NCBI GenBank assembly: GCA_947462335.1
Contig: OX381710.1
Coordinates: 58,536,842-58,600,841 of the forward strand
From: Harmothoe impar
Taxonomy: Eukaryota > Annelida > Polychaeta > Phyllodocida > Polynoidae
Length of the DNA stretch: 64,000 bases
Direction: 5' to 3'
This document shows positions 11,080-23,652 of the stretch, piece after piece. A model generated the notes under the pieces. The model was not told where the DNA came from, ran no database searches, and saw only the letters and a list, made by a program, of their open reading frames with translations. Within the stretch, counting starts at the first letter, position 1; every line of letters starts with the position of its first letter. The position numbers and the translations under genes are program-made.

Positions 11080-13280
11080 TCGGTGTTATTCCCAAGGAAG
11101 CTGATACAAACAGACAGTGCCTAGTGGAGCTGCAGCTCGGGGTATTGATTGTATCACCTTTTGCCAGCATAGCTCTAATCTAATGAGAATATCGCATAGT
11201 GAAGCTTCAGCTTCAAAATGGTTTGATGGAGGTTTGTTGGCCGACCATCTGGACGTACCCCCGAAATTGTATTTTCCCCAATTACGAAAGATCTGCATTG
11301 GGCGTCCTCATAGTAGCGTTCCTGTGGCCAAATACTCCTCACAAACAGATCTGTTTCCATCCACGAGCTTCATTAAACATTTAGAGCAATCTTCGTTTTG
11401 CATGGCTATACGAGTCAAGTGATATGATTGATACACAGTCTAAAAATAACAATAACACATCTAAGCCATTGATCCCGTCCAAATGGCTTCTTGGAATAAG
11501 AATATTTTTGTTAGCCGTTATTTTACAGCTTGCATGTTGACTGGTATAAGGCATCAGATATCGTGCCTGGCTTATTCTGCGAAACTCAATTCATGTAGTG
11601 CAAAGTACGTATAAGCAGCTTTTAAAAATTACGAATGCCACTCGGAGGTTCATTACTCAATAGGAAACGACAGCACTGTTAGCAAACGGTAGCTATCTGG
11701 TTGAATTATATGGTGTGAATCCTCTAACTATCAAATATCTTTGGAGGCTATGTTCGAATATGTGTTGTAGCCGAGGAGAATAGGTCACAAGGGTCACTTA
11801 ACGCCATCCAAATCTGTGACCCTAGACTAATTCACATGACTGTGCTTTAGCTAGCTAGGGATATTTTTCAAACAATGAGACATGCCAATCAGTGCTATTT
11901 GGTAAAGGGTATGACCCTCCCATATTTGAGAAACCATTTATTTTCTTTAAAACAAAAGAACAGAAAGTATATACCTATACTTCATTCCACTCTTATGTCC
12001 TCTCAATAGCCTTCCGCCCATCTGAAAGGAGCTATATATATTCACAAAGTAGGGGGATTCCCCATCTAGAAAATCATGTTTCTGACTCGGCATGTCTTTA
12101 ACTTTGCAATCTGGGAAATACAGAAGTGTGACTAAGTCTAACTCAGGTAGGAAGGCTAGTGAGATACCGGTATGTCTTTGTATAAATAAATGAGTGGACC
12201 AATGTCTGTGTATAACTAAGTAGTATGAGTGGGCTGATCTGTGGCGGCCTTTCTGGGGTCACATGTTGTATGTTTGGTGACATGTGCGTCTGTTTGTACT
12301 GGACACAAAACGGTGTATTGACTCCTACACCTGGTCCACATGCCCAGTACTTAAATAAAGAATGGGAACTATGTAAGAACCACCCCCAGCAATTTAATAT
12401 TTTGGATTGTTTCTTTAACTTTGGCTTGAGTTCACATGCATGCTAGTGGTTCCTGCCCCCTGTGCGTTTACGCTGTGTTTGAATGGGCAGGATCATAGTT
12501 GTCCCTGAAAACCCTCATGTAGTTTATATCCCCCACCATTGGTAAGGGCTCAAGGAAAATACCATAAGGCTTCGTGTCACTGATTCTTATGTCAGTATTT
12601 TGGGACTGACCAGGCCTGGTGAAAGTCAATACATGACTAGGGTGTGGGTGTTATGGGGTACGCTTTAAACTACTGGGGTTTATCTAAACCATGTGGTATT
12701 AGACCTGGTAGCAGTCTATAGGTTAAAGCAGTCATCTACAGGTATATGGGTCTAGGCAGAACCGGTACCATTTTATTTGCTGGTAAAAACCGCATACTGT
12801 GCAGCTGCATAAATTATACAAAGCAGTATAATATAAATCAAGAAATCATTAAGGATCCAGCAAAATGATGCCGCAGATTATGGGTTCTTCAAGTATGACA
12901 TCATTATTAAGAGTTACGGGGTATATAAAGAATACTGACATGGCAATGCTGTTCCTATACTCAATGATGGCAACGTGGTTTGCGGGTCTCGGGAAATGCC
13001 TGAAAAGTGATGGACTCATACTTCAATGGCCCCTTACAGGAGCTGTCATCTCTGGTCATTATTGAGAACATGGGGAGGGGCGATCCTAGATTTGTTTCCA
13101 ATATAACACAATTTCACATGTATGCGTATTGTTCTTCTCCAAATGATGCCATTATCATTAGAACCATCCAGAAGAGTATCCCCGTAGGGGAGGAGAACCG
13201 AACCCTCGGATCCCTCCCCCAATATCTATCCTTGTGGGGGCAGGACCGTTAGTTGGTTGATTTTCTCTGTTATTTTCTTT
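11080..13280. other. Non-coding stretch, nothing recognised
   Basis: The open frames here are short and AT-rich, and none has splice sites or recognisable residues. No RNA gene or obvious repeat was seen. Confidence 0.45.
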
Positions 13281-13281
13281 T

Positions 13282-13545
13282 AACCGAAATCCCTCTCACC
13301 AAGGGTTAAAAACTCAAATCAAGGGTCACCCTACAAAAATACTTAAGAAAACTGTGAACTTTGACCAAGACTCTTCTAACTAAGGGTCACCCTTTTGCAA
13401 AGCATATAATAGGCACTTCTGACTAAAATCCCTCTCCCCAATGGTCACTTTTCACCAAAATTCCTCCCCCAAAGGGTCACTTTTCACCAAAGTCCTCTCA
13501 TCAAGGGTGAGGGGTCAATTTAAAATGGAGTGCCCCTCCCTTTTG
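13282..13545. repeat. Degenerate tandem repeat (AAGGGTCAC / CACCAAAATCCCTCTC)
   Basis: Six to seven diverged units of about 30-45 bp repeat the words AAGGGTCACCC, TTTTCACCAAA and TCCTCTCACCAAGGG. There is no reading frame. It looks like an old minisatellite. Confidence 0.6.
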
Positions 13546-13860
13546 TTGACTAATGACCATTCCCTAACCCAGGGTGGTGAGAGGTAGACTCAGTGTAGGG
13601 GTTTCTGCGGGAGGAGGCAGTTAATTTACTAGAAGTACACACCATGTAACACATTTGTCGCAGTCCCTGGAGCAGACCTTGAATGGTTAGGGCCATTAGC
13701 TCAGCAGGAGTCATGGGGTAAGATCTGCCAGGAGCAACACCATTTACACACGTAGTCACTTATTGCAGTCCCCTCACAGACTCGGATTAGGGAGGAGAGG
13801 TGAGCTGAGTCGGTATATGGGGATTTACGGTCTCAAATCCTGCTAAATCTGCAGTCAGTA

Positions 13861-13876
13861 CCCCCCCCCCCCCCCC
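13861..13876. repeat. Poly-C tract (16 C)
   Basis: Uninterrupted run of 16 C following GCAGTCAGTA. Confidence 0.9.
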
Positions 13877-14882
13877 ACTGATACCTCGAATGCATTGGCC
13901 GTGACTCTAGTAAAGTATACCCTTCCTTGTCCTCATCATATGTAGCCCCCTGTACTAGCTCATACATGTACAGTAGTGGAGGACTGGAGGCGAGCACTTC
14001 CACTGTAAGCTGAGCATTGACTTGCAGTGGCTAACTGGCCAAAGCAGGTGGCTCACATAAAGGGACCGACGCAATAACGGAGGGTGTCAGAACAGGGACC
14101 TTCTCTATGTCTTCACAGACTTCTTCATAAAGACGATTTCGGATTGTTACACTAAAGTAATGAAACTATAAGAGCCAGGACTTTTATGAGACGTTCCTTT
14201 TCACCAAGTCTTTGGGGAAAAGGACACATTTTAACTATGACCCCCATTGGAAAAGGAACAAGGCTCCAGAACAAAGAACTATGGAAATGCCTCTGAGTTT
14301 CAGGAGTTCAATGGCTTTGGATAACATGTTAATTATTGCTAAGCCTTAACTGAAAGCAGATTACTGGAGACCTAAAGAACACAGCAACTGACAAGGATCT
14401 GTTTTCCAATTGTTTTGTATTTGTCAGGATAATGATACCATTTTATATTTAATCATTATGTGAACTATACTCACAATAAAGGTTTTTAGTTATTGTCCGA
14501 GGGCATTCCTGGGAAGATGCACTATATAGTAATTACATTTGTTTTGAACGTTTCGGCAGTTCTATATAGCAAGGACACTATTGCAGTACTTTTTGGAAGA
14601 ATGCATCAAAGTTATTGATATACAAGTCAGGAGAAACACCGGCAATGATATGCAATACAATTTATTGAGAAGCTTTGCTTTCATACATTGTCCAGGCAAT
14701 GCTTGCTTAACCTGGCGTTTACGAGGCTACACATACTCCAGGACGTCCAATGCAGTATGGACTCCTTGTAACTAAACATTGTGCAAGCTCTCAAGTGGGC
14801 AGAAACCTTAGTGCCTCCTCCAGCCCTGAACAATGTATTTACACACCACCTGACCATTCTGGAGTGATTTAACCCTTTTCAG
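13877..14882. other. Non-coding stretch upstream of the first basic exon
   Basis: I see no exon here. It ends in a pyrimidine-rich acceptor (ACCCTTTTCAG) at 14882. Confidence 0.5.
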
Positions 14883-15883
14883 CAGCTGTTGGGCACCAAC
14901 AAAGACCAACACTCATCCAACGGCGAACAATCTTTCTCTCTGCTTTCCTTTCAACCATCACCCAACATGCTGGTCATTAGGCCTTTGTGCCCTATCATAA
15001 GGGCCTTTGAGGCCGAGGACTGTAGGTCCGAAACAGGGCCCCAGGAACACAATATGGGGAACGCGGTGCGGTCTGCAAGCAGTTCCCATACCCCTTCTCT
15101 CCGTTTGGTGGCCAAGAAAAATAATTTTCATAATAATGTACCCAGACCATTAACAATTGGGGCAGTGACCCAGCAGCCTAATCAAGGACGTGACGTAAAC
15201 GTTTTGAATATCAAGGCCAAGATTAAAATCAAACCCAAGTTGGTGAAGAAAGGGGAGGGTAGCACATCCTGCCTACCGCTACCTACTATCCGGGTGACAG
15301 AGTCACCTGTGGTACCTGGTACAGTTGGATATAGAGGCACTAAGCTACCCGCACAGGTAACCAGGACAAATTCACAGCTATCTATGACATCTATTGGGTC
15401 CTCTTCATCCCCCCATCCATACCCTAACATCACCACCTCCACTCCTACATCCTCCCCAAGGGTGGCCAGTTCCCACCTGTCCGACCCCCTCAGACACCCG
15501 AGGGACAACTATTACAGAAATGCCTACTATGGAACACCTAAAGAAAACAGTAATAGTCATAATAGGAGAACCCCCACTGGAGGGGCCAGGCCCAAGACAC
15601 TGACAGTTCTACTAAGGGTTAAAGGTCATCCCTCCTCCAGGGGGTCTCATCATACAGGAGGTAGTATCTCCTCCTGTTCCACCTATTCCAACACTGATTA
15701 TAGAAGGGTGCTGATGGAGAGCCCCCAGTGGCCTCGGGACAGTGCCCCTATAGATAAAAACTACCTGAGGACAGTGATACCATTAAAGGACGCCTATCCC
15801 AAGGACACAAGTAGGCAGCGTGTGCCACCTCCTGTTAATTCTACACCAACTATATTTGCAAAAATCAAGGTTAAAAAGACGCA
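14883..15883 (+). CDS. Long basic, disordered exon; possible alternative 5' exon of CNBD2-like gene A
   Basis: The frame is open for 333 codons, from a good acceptor at 14882 (CCCTTTTCAG) to a consensus donor at 15884 (CAG|GTAAGA), ending in phase 0. The first ATG is at 14967 (MLVIRPLCPII) and another at 15054 (MGNAVRSAS). It could therefore be an internal exon or a first coding exon. The product is rich in Ser, Pro, Thr, Arg and Asn, with no domain. It has KIKIKPKLVKKGEG and KIKVKKTQ stretches, and looks disordered like the other two upstream exons. Phase 0 lets it join the PLARFRQAVRTV exon at 31613 directly, but I cannot show that it belongs to gene A. Most of it has clear coding character next to AT-rich flanks. 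Confidence 0.6.
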
Positions 15884-16370
15884 GGTAAGATTAAATTATG
15901 ATTTTTTCTTTTTCATACCAATCATTACTCATCATCACATACCCCCTCCCCCCCCCCCTCAGTATTATCATCTAAGAATTCTTCAATTCTTCTAAAATCA
16001 TAACAAAGCAAAAAGAAGGTGTGTTATTATGAAAATGTATGTTAATATTAAGGAATGATTCTCATCTTCTTAATTTCCAACTGAGGAGACAATTGATACC
16101 TGCATTAGTTTGTAGAATGTTCTGTTCAGTATAATAAACAATTAAATTGAAATTGAATTGAAATTGATTTGACCGATTTGAGACTTAAGGGGGTATTATC
16201 ACTATTGTGGGAATGGTAATGGTGGGATCTCTAGGGCTGATATTACGGTTGGTTGGTCTAGCACCAGGGTCTTATGTAGGCGACTTATGAGGTAACCATA
16301 CGTCCTGATTAGGTAGTTGCACAACTGACAACAAGCGTGCACGGGTACATTTCATAAAGGGCACTATTTA
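15884..16370. other. Intron or intergenic sequence
   Basis: AT-rich, with a C-run (15943-15959) and short AAATTGAAATTG repeats at 16144-16168. No gene seen. Confidence 0.5.
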
Positions 16371-16740
16371 AAGTGACATGGTCCGATTATTTGGGCTCAA
16401 AAATCAATTTTATTAAAAATGAACAAAAATGTCCAATATGGCCATACTACATGTCCTACCTATTTTATTTAACAATATTTCCAATAATTCAGCTTAGAAT
16501 TCAGTCAATCTTCAGTTTTATGCCCAATTTAAGACTTTTGGAGTGTACGCTATAATTCCCCCATTGAAAATATACTGTAAGATACTGTACTTGGGCCACG
16601 TTTGGCCCTCTAAATGGGATCCTGTTGCCCATAGATGACATTGTTTTGTTCCTTTTCCTCCTAATAGGACATTGTGCTAACATTTGGAACACATTTGAGT
16701 AGGATTTAAAATTTGGAAAAAAAATCGGACCATGTCACTT
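16371..16740. mobile_element. Inverted-repeat MITE (family AAGTGRCATRGTCCGAT), copy 1
   Basis: The 370 bp element is bounded by near-perfect inverted ends AAGTGACATGGTCCGAT and ATCGGACCATGTCACTT and flanked by TA on both sides. It has no ORF of its own. A second copy is at 53249-53604, with matching internal sequence (AATATGGCCATAC, ACTTTTGGAGTG). TA flanks suggest mobilisation by a Tc1/mariner-type transposase, although a TTAA target cannot be excluded. Confidence 0.85.
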
Positions 16741-19317
16741 TAAACATCATATATCCTACGTTAGAAATGTGGCGTCGGATACGATTGTATTATTGAGAAG
16801 TAGCATACACCTTCCGAGATATGAAACCCACTGTGCATAAATACCGTTCGTATATGTCCTCTTCTAAAGGGTCAGAGGATCATGCCCAGAGACTGTTGAT
16901 ACCTCATGCATCTGATGGGTTAGAAAGGTGCAAGAGGAGGTTCCCAGCAGACCTCCTATAATTATATGCTACTTCCTTGACTGACACATTTGCTAATACC
17001 ACTGGTAGAACCTCCTGGAGCGTTCTGCCATGTAGGGTAGATTCACCACCAGCCGGACACGTACCCTGGGACGCATATTTATAATTATTCAAGTATGATA
17101 AGACTGGTTTTGGCGATTTATTGGGGGAAATTCCAAGTGTCCGTTGCAAGATTCTTGGAAGACTTGAGGTGAATCGACCCTAAGGGGATTTGAGCTAATT
17201 AAAATAAATATGGTAGGGCATGTACGTAGAAGATCAGCGATATAGCCGAATGTCTGATATTGCTGTTGCTAGGCAACATACAAATGCTAGAATAACAATA
17301 ATGGCACCATCGAAATCCCGAGCATGAGTTCCTGTACATGTATCAGCCGGGGATGGGTATGTTGAAATTAATTGAAATTAATATTCATGGGAGCTAAGAA
17401 CCTCACTGGTAGCATCCTACGTGTAATCCTAAAATAAATGAATATAAACATAGATCTATTCAACTGCCGACGGTTCTTCCCACAGACGCACATCCATTAA
17501 TTATACATCCAGTATGACCATGTTAAAAATCTACCAAATCGGACAAATCATCGGCAATAGAGCACTCCGTTGGTAGGTTGTTGACCTTTAGATAACAATA
17601 GGGTAGCTCCGGATCCATCGCTAGTCTTCATGTTTTTGTGGCCTTCGGTTATCTAGTTATGTCTGTTAAAATGTCTGCAGACATCATTTGGCTCAGGGAT
17701 GCATACTTATCCCTGCGCATTGCCTGGAACCTTGTAATGTGGCCTTCCAATAACCTAAAACTACAGTGATGCACTGTATTTACAGGATACTCATGGGGGA
17801 AAACCTATATATAATGGCAAAAATCCTAATATAGTTTACACTTAGAAAGACTATTACTTTTATCAGAAATAATTTAAACTAACAACAAGGCTATGGATGG
17901 AAAGGATTCAAACCTACCCGACCGCCAGCTCCCTTCTTAATACTACTACACCCCACACCTGCAGGCATCACCTCAGCCGGCTGAATGCCTTTTTTGTCAG
18001 GTTGCTTCTTCACCTGCCTGGATAACCGGCCCTAACCTGATGTCTTGTAGCCTAGATGTGCGTCATTCACCTGCCAGCCCCCGCCGCTGGCATGTTAGCT
18101 CTTAACCGCCGCACTTATAGCATTATCAGTATTTACTTCAGAAATTTTTTCTCTTTTTGTCAGCTAATCCTTCACAATGGTGTACATGTACTGAACATGC
18201 AGCTTGACTGTTTGTTATTGGCAGCAGAGAGCTATAACTGTTTCCGGTCAGATAGTGTGGAGAGGACCCTTCCTGAGAGTTGAGGGATGAATGTGACAGA
18301 CTGAGGTACATGTGACGTCACAAACTGTAATTACTTATTGATAAACCACATCCCTAATTGGCGACCTCTCCATCTTTGTGTCCATATTGGACATGCCCTG
18401 GGCAGTGGTGCGTGACGAGCCCCAGACCGGCCCATCACAGCTGACTGGGCAGGGAGGGGCTGCACCCTGACGGACGGGTTTATTGCCTCATCTCAGAACC
18501 TCAGACGGTGAGAGAGTAAAGGATTGCCTGCTGACTCCATCGGTTGCTTTACGTCCTATGTAACAGCTGAAGTTCTTTCAAGGACAATGGTCGAATCCCT
18601 GAGTTGAAGTGAAGTTTGAATCCCACCCTACCCATTTTTTCTTTTGTTTTACCGAGGAAAGTGCTCTCTTACATCCAACACGACATAAATATAGTATGAC
18701 ATGGACAAGTCTTTGATACGGTTTAATGTCGATCATAACAGATGGATGGTAATAACAGGTTAGATAACTCAAACACAACGAATGCAAGCTGAGACTTCGA
18801 CTCAGGTCACCCTCAGTCTTCGTCGGACACCTTAACAGAACAATTCTCCACCTCCAGAAAGTATAGGAATGTGAGGTGGAGGGAGGGACATGGATTCTTC
18901 TACAGTTAAAGCCAATAAATTGCGACTTTGGTGTACGTTACATACCAGATACTGATACAGCGGTCTTGCATTGTCTATAAAGGTATCCCCATGACAAAAT
19001 CAGCCATTTGTTAGTTCACTGTAGAATGGCAGGTGGCAGCACCAGTTTATATCTCTACCACAATCTCCAATGCATCAAGATTAAAGCCTTAATGTAGCAA
19101 CTTGACCTTCTCAGACCTCCTCCAAGTCTAGCACAGAGTTAACATTTATGGACCCATCATTTGTTTATGGATCCTTGTGTTAGAATTGCACCGTTTTGTG
19201 TAGGGTAGATTCACCACTTTCGTTCCCTCGTTGTCACTGTCAATGCAACCCTTTGCCCATTGAGTATAGGCAAGGCAATGTTTTATCTACAATTGATTAT
19301 GTCATACCTAACTTACC
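16741..19317. other. Non-coding stretch with repeat fragments
   Basis: No exon recognised. Fragments of the TGTAGGGTAG/CGGACAC repeat family occur at 17030-17060 and 19198-19215. A tRNA B-box-like segment on the minus strand (GTAGGTTTGAATCC) lies at 17907-17920, probably a SINE remnant. Confidence 0.45.
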
Positions 19318-19425
19318 TGAAGTCGGACACTCAGGTTTTCTTTTGTTTTTGTATAGGAAAATATAAGGTAGAGCACCTAGTTAATCAAACAGAAGTGAAC
19401 CAATAGTCCCAAGGTACCAGCTCCT
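19318..19425 (+). mobile_element. tRNA-like SINE of the AAGTCGGACAC family (plus copy)
   Basis: The order is CTGAAGTCGGACACTCAGG, a T-rich spacer, then GGTAGAGCACCTAGTTAATC with tRNA D-arm character. The same order occurs inverted at 62935-63045. A degenerate B box follows. A non-autonomous Pol III element is inferred from the two-copy alignment. Confidence 0.5.
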
Positions 19426-20372
19426 GAATGCAAACAGGGTGACTTTGAGGTATAATTACATATATACATATTTTGTGTGGTTGATTGATTTTACTGTAAT
19501 TGTTAAGCAGAACACTTGAATTTACCTTCCTATTCATATATGTAAACATAGACTTCAGGCATAGTTATGAAAACATGGGCCTAAAAGTCTCCGACTCAAG
19601 GTGGGTGTCCGTCTATGGGTAGATCTACCCGATACTTTGCAGCTAAGAACGGTCGGTACACATTTAATTGTGGAGGTTCCCATACTGCAGTACATATATA
19701 CTGTATGATTTGCATGATTACATCTGGAAACCCTTACGATTGTGGGTAGGAAATGTGCCTCAATAATTCAAGAGAAGCATAGTGAAAGGCAATGCACCTC
19801 ATACCTACCAGGAGGCAGCATTAGGTAGGCAATTGGCAGATTGTTGTTGTTATCCAGTTTACAGTTGGTTCAGGTATTGCAGCTATTTTCATATAGTAGG
19901 AAGGACCTATTTTATTCATAAATCAAGCTGTCCACATATAAGTCTATAAAGATTGCTGACATGTTATGATCTAAGATTCTCTGCTCTTAACTAAAGTTGC
20001 TGCTTTAACAGAAATAGGTGCTGCTTACGGGTATCTTCTATGACAGCATTTATAACATCTATTCCCAAAGAATTTCCCAAAGTAAAGAGACTTGTACAGG
20101 CCTAGGTAGTACTTAGAATAGATTGGTAAGTAGGACAATGCGATGCAATCTATCAACTCCGGAGACCAATCTGTATAACTGCAGCCACAGCAATACTCCT
20201 GCCCACATCATGAAGACAAACCCTGATTGGACTGTGAATTATTTATTCTACTTGTGGTCCTCTCCCAGCCACCACCCAAAGGTACCAACCCCCTGAGGGG
20301 ATCCCACCATCACCCCTAGCAACCCAACTGGGGTTGTTACATCAAGTCTCCTTAGTGAAGGCTAAGAATATC

Positions 20373-20480
<108 letters not shown>

Positions 20481-20489
20481 GGAAGAAGA

Positions 20490-22680
20490 TATTGTTCTTC
20501 AATGCACAATTTGTATCTATTCCAAAGCATTGAATTTTGAATATTTCAATAATGTTAAAATCGAGAAATTAATTAACACATGATGCGACCGCAAATAGAA
20601 AGTATATTTAATTTCTAAGCTGTCGTAAAAAAAGCAAGTTTCCTTATTCATGTGCTAAGAGCAACACCCCCCAGGACACTCATCCAGGAAGGACAAGACC
20701 AGGCTAACATTAAATTAGTCTGCGTGTATGATTAAGACGAGCTTAGGTGTGAGTGGTGGTGGATGGGGGAAGGTGTGGGTAAGTGAGTAGGGAAGCTCAT
20801 TTTGAAAACATATGGGGGGGGGGGGAGTGAGTTTAAGGAGTAAGGTCACACTTAATATATAGCTCCTTGAGTGGCAAGGCTAAAACCTTTAGTTTGGTTT
20901 ATTTTACATTATTTTTTATGTTCAACATTAGTATTGTTTGTTTACTAGTCATCATCATTAGACCCTAATAGGGTCTAGTGGGACAAGGTCTCTGTTAGTT
21001 AGGTGACTTTGACTTGTCGATGTGGGTTCAGTCCCTAAAGTATGTCACACCCGAGGGGGTGGGGGGGGGATGGGGATGGGGTTGGGTTTGTGTGACAAAG
21101 TGTGACAAGGGGGGCTGTTAGGCTAGATAGTCTCAAAATCTCCATGGTGAAGAGGGCTCTCCAGGTACACATCCTTGTGACATCTTCACACCTTCAGCTT
21201 CACTTTGGCGTTGGCGTGCAGAGCTCTGGTTGACTGTATGACCTGTGTACCATCCTTCGATTGTTTGAACATCCAGGTCAGGAGTTGACATATGTACCTT
21301 GGTTGTAGGTAGTCCAGTCTACCTTCCATGTACATATCACCTATTTTGGCATCTCATGGATCGAGGATATTGTCGCGGATGCACAAGCAGTCATTTCGGA
21401 TAGTTTGGTACTTCTGGATTGCCCGGGCTGGTGCACGGTCTGTTATTATGGAAGAGGGGGATAAAAATGTATTTCTATTCACACCTTGGATTGTGCAAGG
21501 CTAGATATATCATTAAGGGCCATCACCCTTTAGTCGATTTCAATGCATTACCGGCTGATGCCTCCACAAAATTGTACTACAAAGTACTATATTGGGGCTA
21601 TTTGTTGATGATGTATCAGCCGATAATGTATCCATATCGGCTAATGGGTTATGGCCGTAACCGATATCATTCTCGATCTTGAGGTTACACTATAAGATAA
21701 TAATGAGACATGGTGACATACTGCAACTGTATGTGACGCGAATGCATGACAGTCCTAACTATAATATACAACATACACTGATCTCAGAACAGAAATTCAC
21801 CAACGGTTGGTTGCTATAAAATGTCTCCTCCCTAAGTAGTCAGTAGGTGGGTAGTGGTGGCGGCTGACATTAGCCCTTGGGTGGCGTCCAGGATTAGTTA
21901 GGGAGGGTGGTCGGGCTGCAGGCACTTAGTGGTGGAGGTAGGGCGCAGGCTGAGCAATGATACTCTACCACGCCATGGAGGAAGCACACATCAAAGACCA
22001 ACCACGCCCGGCAATATGGAGCACACCACTCATGGTTATCATGGATTATCTTCTCTAGACTTTTTGTTAAAGGAAATTACAGCAGTTTGTATTATTTTCT
22101 AGAAAACAATTGCAATCAGACTTGGTGCTTTTACATGGTGATTTCAAAAGACAATGGAATATTGGAAAGATAAGCAGGGGCATTCACGTATTCATTGGAT
22201 CGCATGGCTGAATACATCGGAGCTTTCTCAGTAACAAATGACCAATCGACACATTTACCTGACAAGGATATATCTATTTTACTCTCTGTCCATAATGGAG
22301 AGGATACAGGAGTCTCTGTCTTCTTACAACACAATGTTGTTAGCTTCAATTCGGGTAACCCTTAGATTAGATGACTGACCTGCATCCTTTTATCTCAGTG
22401 CAGCGACGAGCCATTGTATCATCTGTCATCTCAAAGCCACCGTCAAATCTTAATCGATAATGTGTTCAAGCATGAATACCATTTAAACAATGGAACACTC
22501 CTTCATCAATGCTATACAACATAGTTATGTGTTGCTGTAATGTAAACATCTGCTCAATTTTCTCTTCATTAAATCTTCAATAACACCCTATAAATGGCAC
22601 CTACTATGTTGACAGCCATCGGAGGGGATGCACGATACTTCATGCCAGCTAAGAAACTGGGACATTATTTTAGACCACTA
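20490..22680. other. Non-coding stretch, nothing recognised
   Basis: AT-rich with two G-runs (20814-20825 and 21058-21069). No convincing exon or RNA gene. Confidence 0.45.
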
Positions 22681-22681
22681 C

Positions 22682-22688
22682 TATATAA
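22682..22688 (+). promoter_or_regulatory. Possible TATA box for the exon at 22733
   Basis: TATATAA lies 45 bp before the ATG at 22733, leaving room for a start site about 30 bp downstream and a short leader. This is position and sequence only; the region is AT-rich, so chance is a real alternative. Confidence 0.25.
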
Positions 22689-22732
22689 CCTGACTGTATA
22701 ACGCCAACTGCATCCTTACCAACAAGACGTCT

Positions 22733-23366
22733 ATGGCTCCCACCATGGGCACTGACAGCCGCAGGAGGTCCCGGAAGGCCTCTAATGACCTGTCCAGTAA
22801 CTCGGGCACCCTGCCGTCCATAGAGCCTGCCCCGGTGAGCAGCTCAGGGCCATTCCCAAACAACATGAACCGGACTCTGAGCAACTCCGGCAACGGGTGG
22901 GCACAATTGAAGAGCTTTAGGGCGCGTCCCAGGGCATTTTCCTCCATCCCTAAGCTCTTCTCTACCGGCCCCAGGAGCAGGGAATCCGTCAAACCTGAGC
23001 CGAAACGCCTCCCACCATTAAAACGCACCAACACAGTGGCACGGTTCCTAGTATATGCCAGATTAGCCAAGAACTTTGCCACTTCTAATCTGGACACCAA
23101 AAGAGATGCTATTCCTCCCAAGGAAAAACTGAATAAGGACTTTTGGAAGAAGGCTAAGGTTCAAGTAAAAAAAGAGGTAGCCAAGGAGGTTGTGGTACCC
23201 AGGGGCCTAAAGAAGGTGGTGTTTAAAACGGGTAGGACTTGGAAACTGAAGGCTACAGCTTTTGTAGGAGAACCTGGGAGGATGGAGGTTATAGACAAAG
23301 CCCTGAGCAATGTACTCAACATTAGCAACAACAAGGATGGGGCAAAGGACAAGGAAGAGGATAAGG
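22733..23366 (+). CDS. Long basic exon; possible alternative first exon of CNBD2-like gene A
   Basis: An ATG at 22733 (MAPTMGTDSRRRSRKASND) opens 211 codons ending at a strong donor (AAG|GTAAGG at 23367) in phase 0. An in-frame TGA lies at 22691, so a first coding exon is the simplest reading. The N-terminal 100 residues are Ser/Pro/Arg-rich and disordered. Around residues 100-118 is NTVARFLVYARLAKNFATS. This resembles the start of the conserved CNBD2 N-terminal block in the exon at 31613 (PLARFRQAVRTVQFLL), so it may be a diverged duplicate of it. The rest is Lys-rich. Joining to 31613 is phase-compatible. A competing reading is that it ends at a tiny terminal exon near 27313 (VNLYKNSDPLHSK, stop, AATAAA), which is weak. 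Confidence 0.6.
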
Positions 23367-23652
23367 TAAGGAGGGGAGAGAGAAAGGTGTATGACGACAG
23401 CTCGGGAGTACGAGAGAGTGAAAGAGAACGATCAGAGAGGATGAGAGAGAAATAGATGTAGCCAAAGTTTGGGCTAGAGACAGTGAGAGAGATACTCTTT
23501 CATTTTTACGAGCGCAACATCCAATATAATCATTATTCTTTCTGATTAGGTGGAGAGTAACTCATCTGCTATAGGAACAAGTGCGTGTAGCTTAAGATGG
23601 GTGAAATAATCTGGTAATATTGAGGGAACTGGTAATCTATATTAGTATCATC

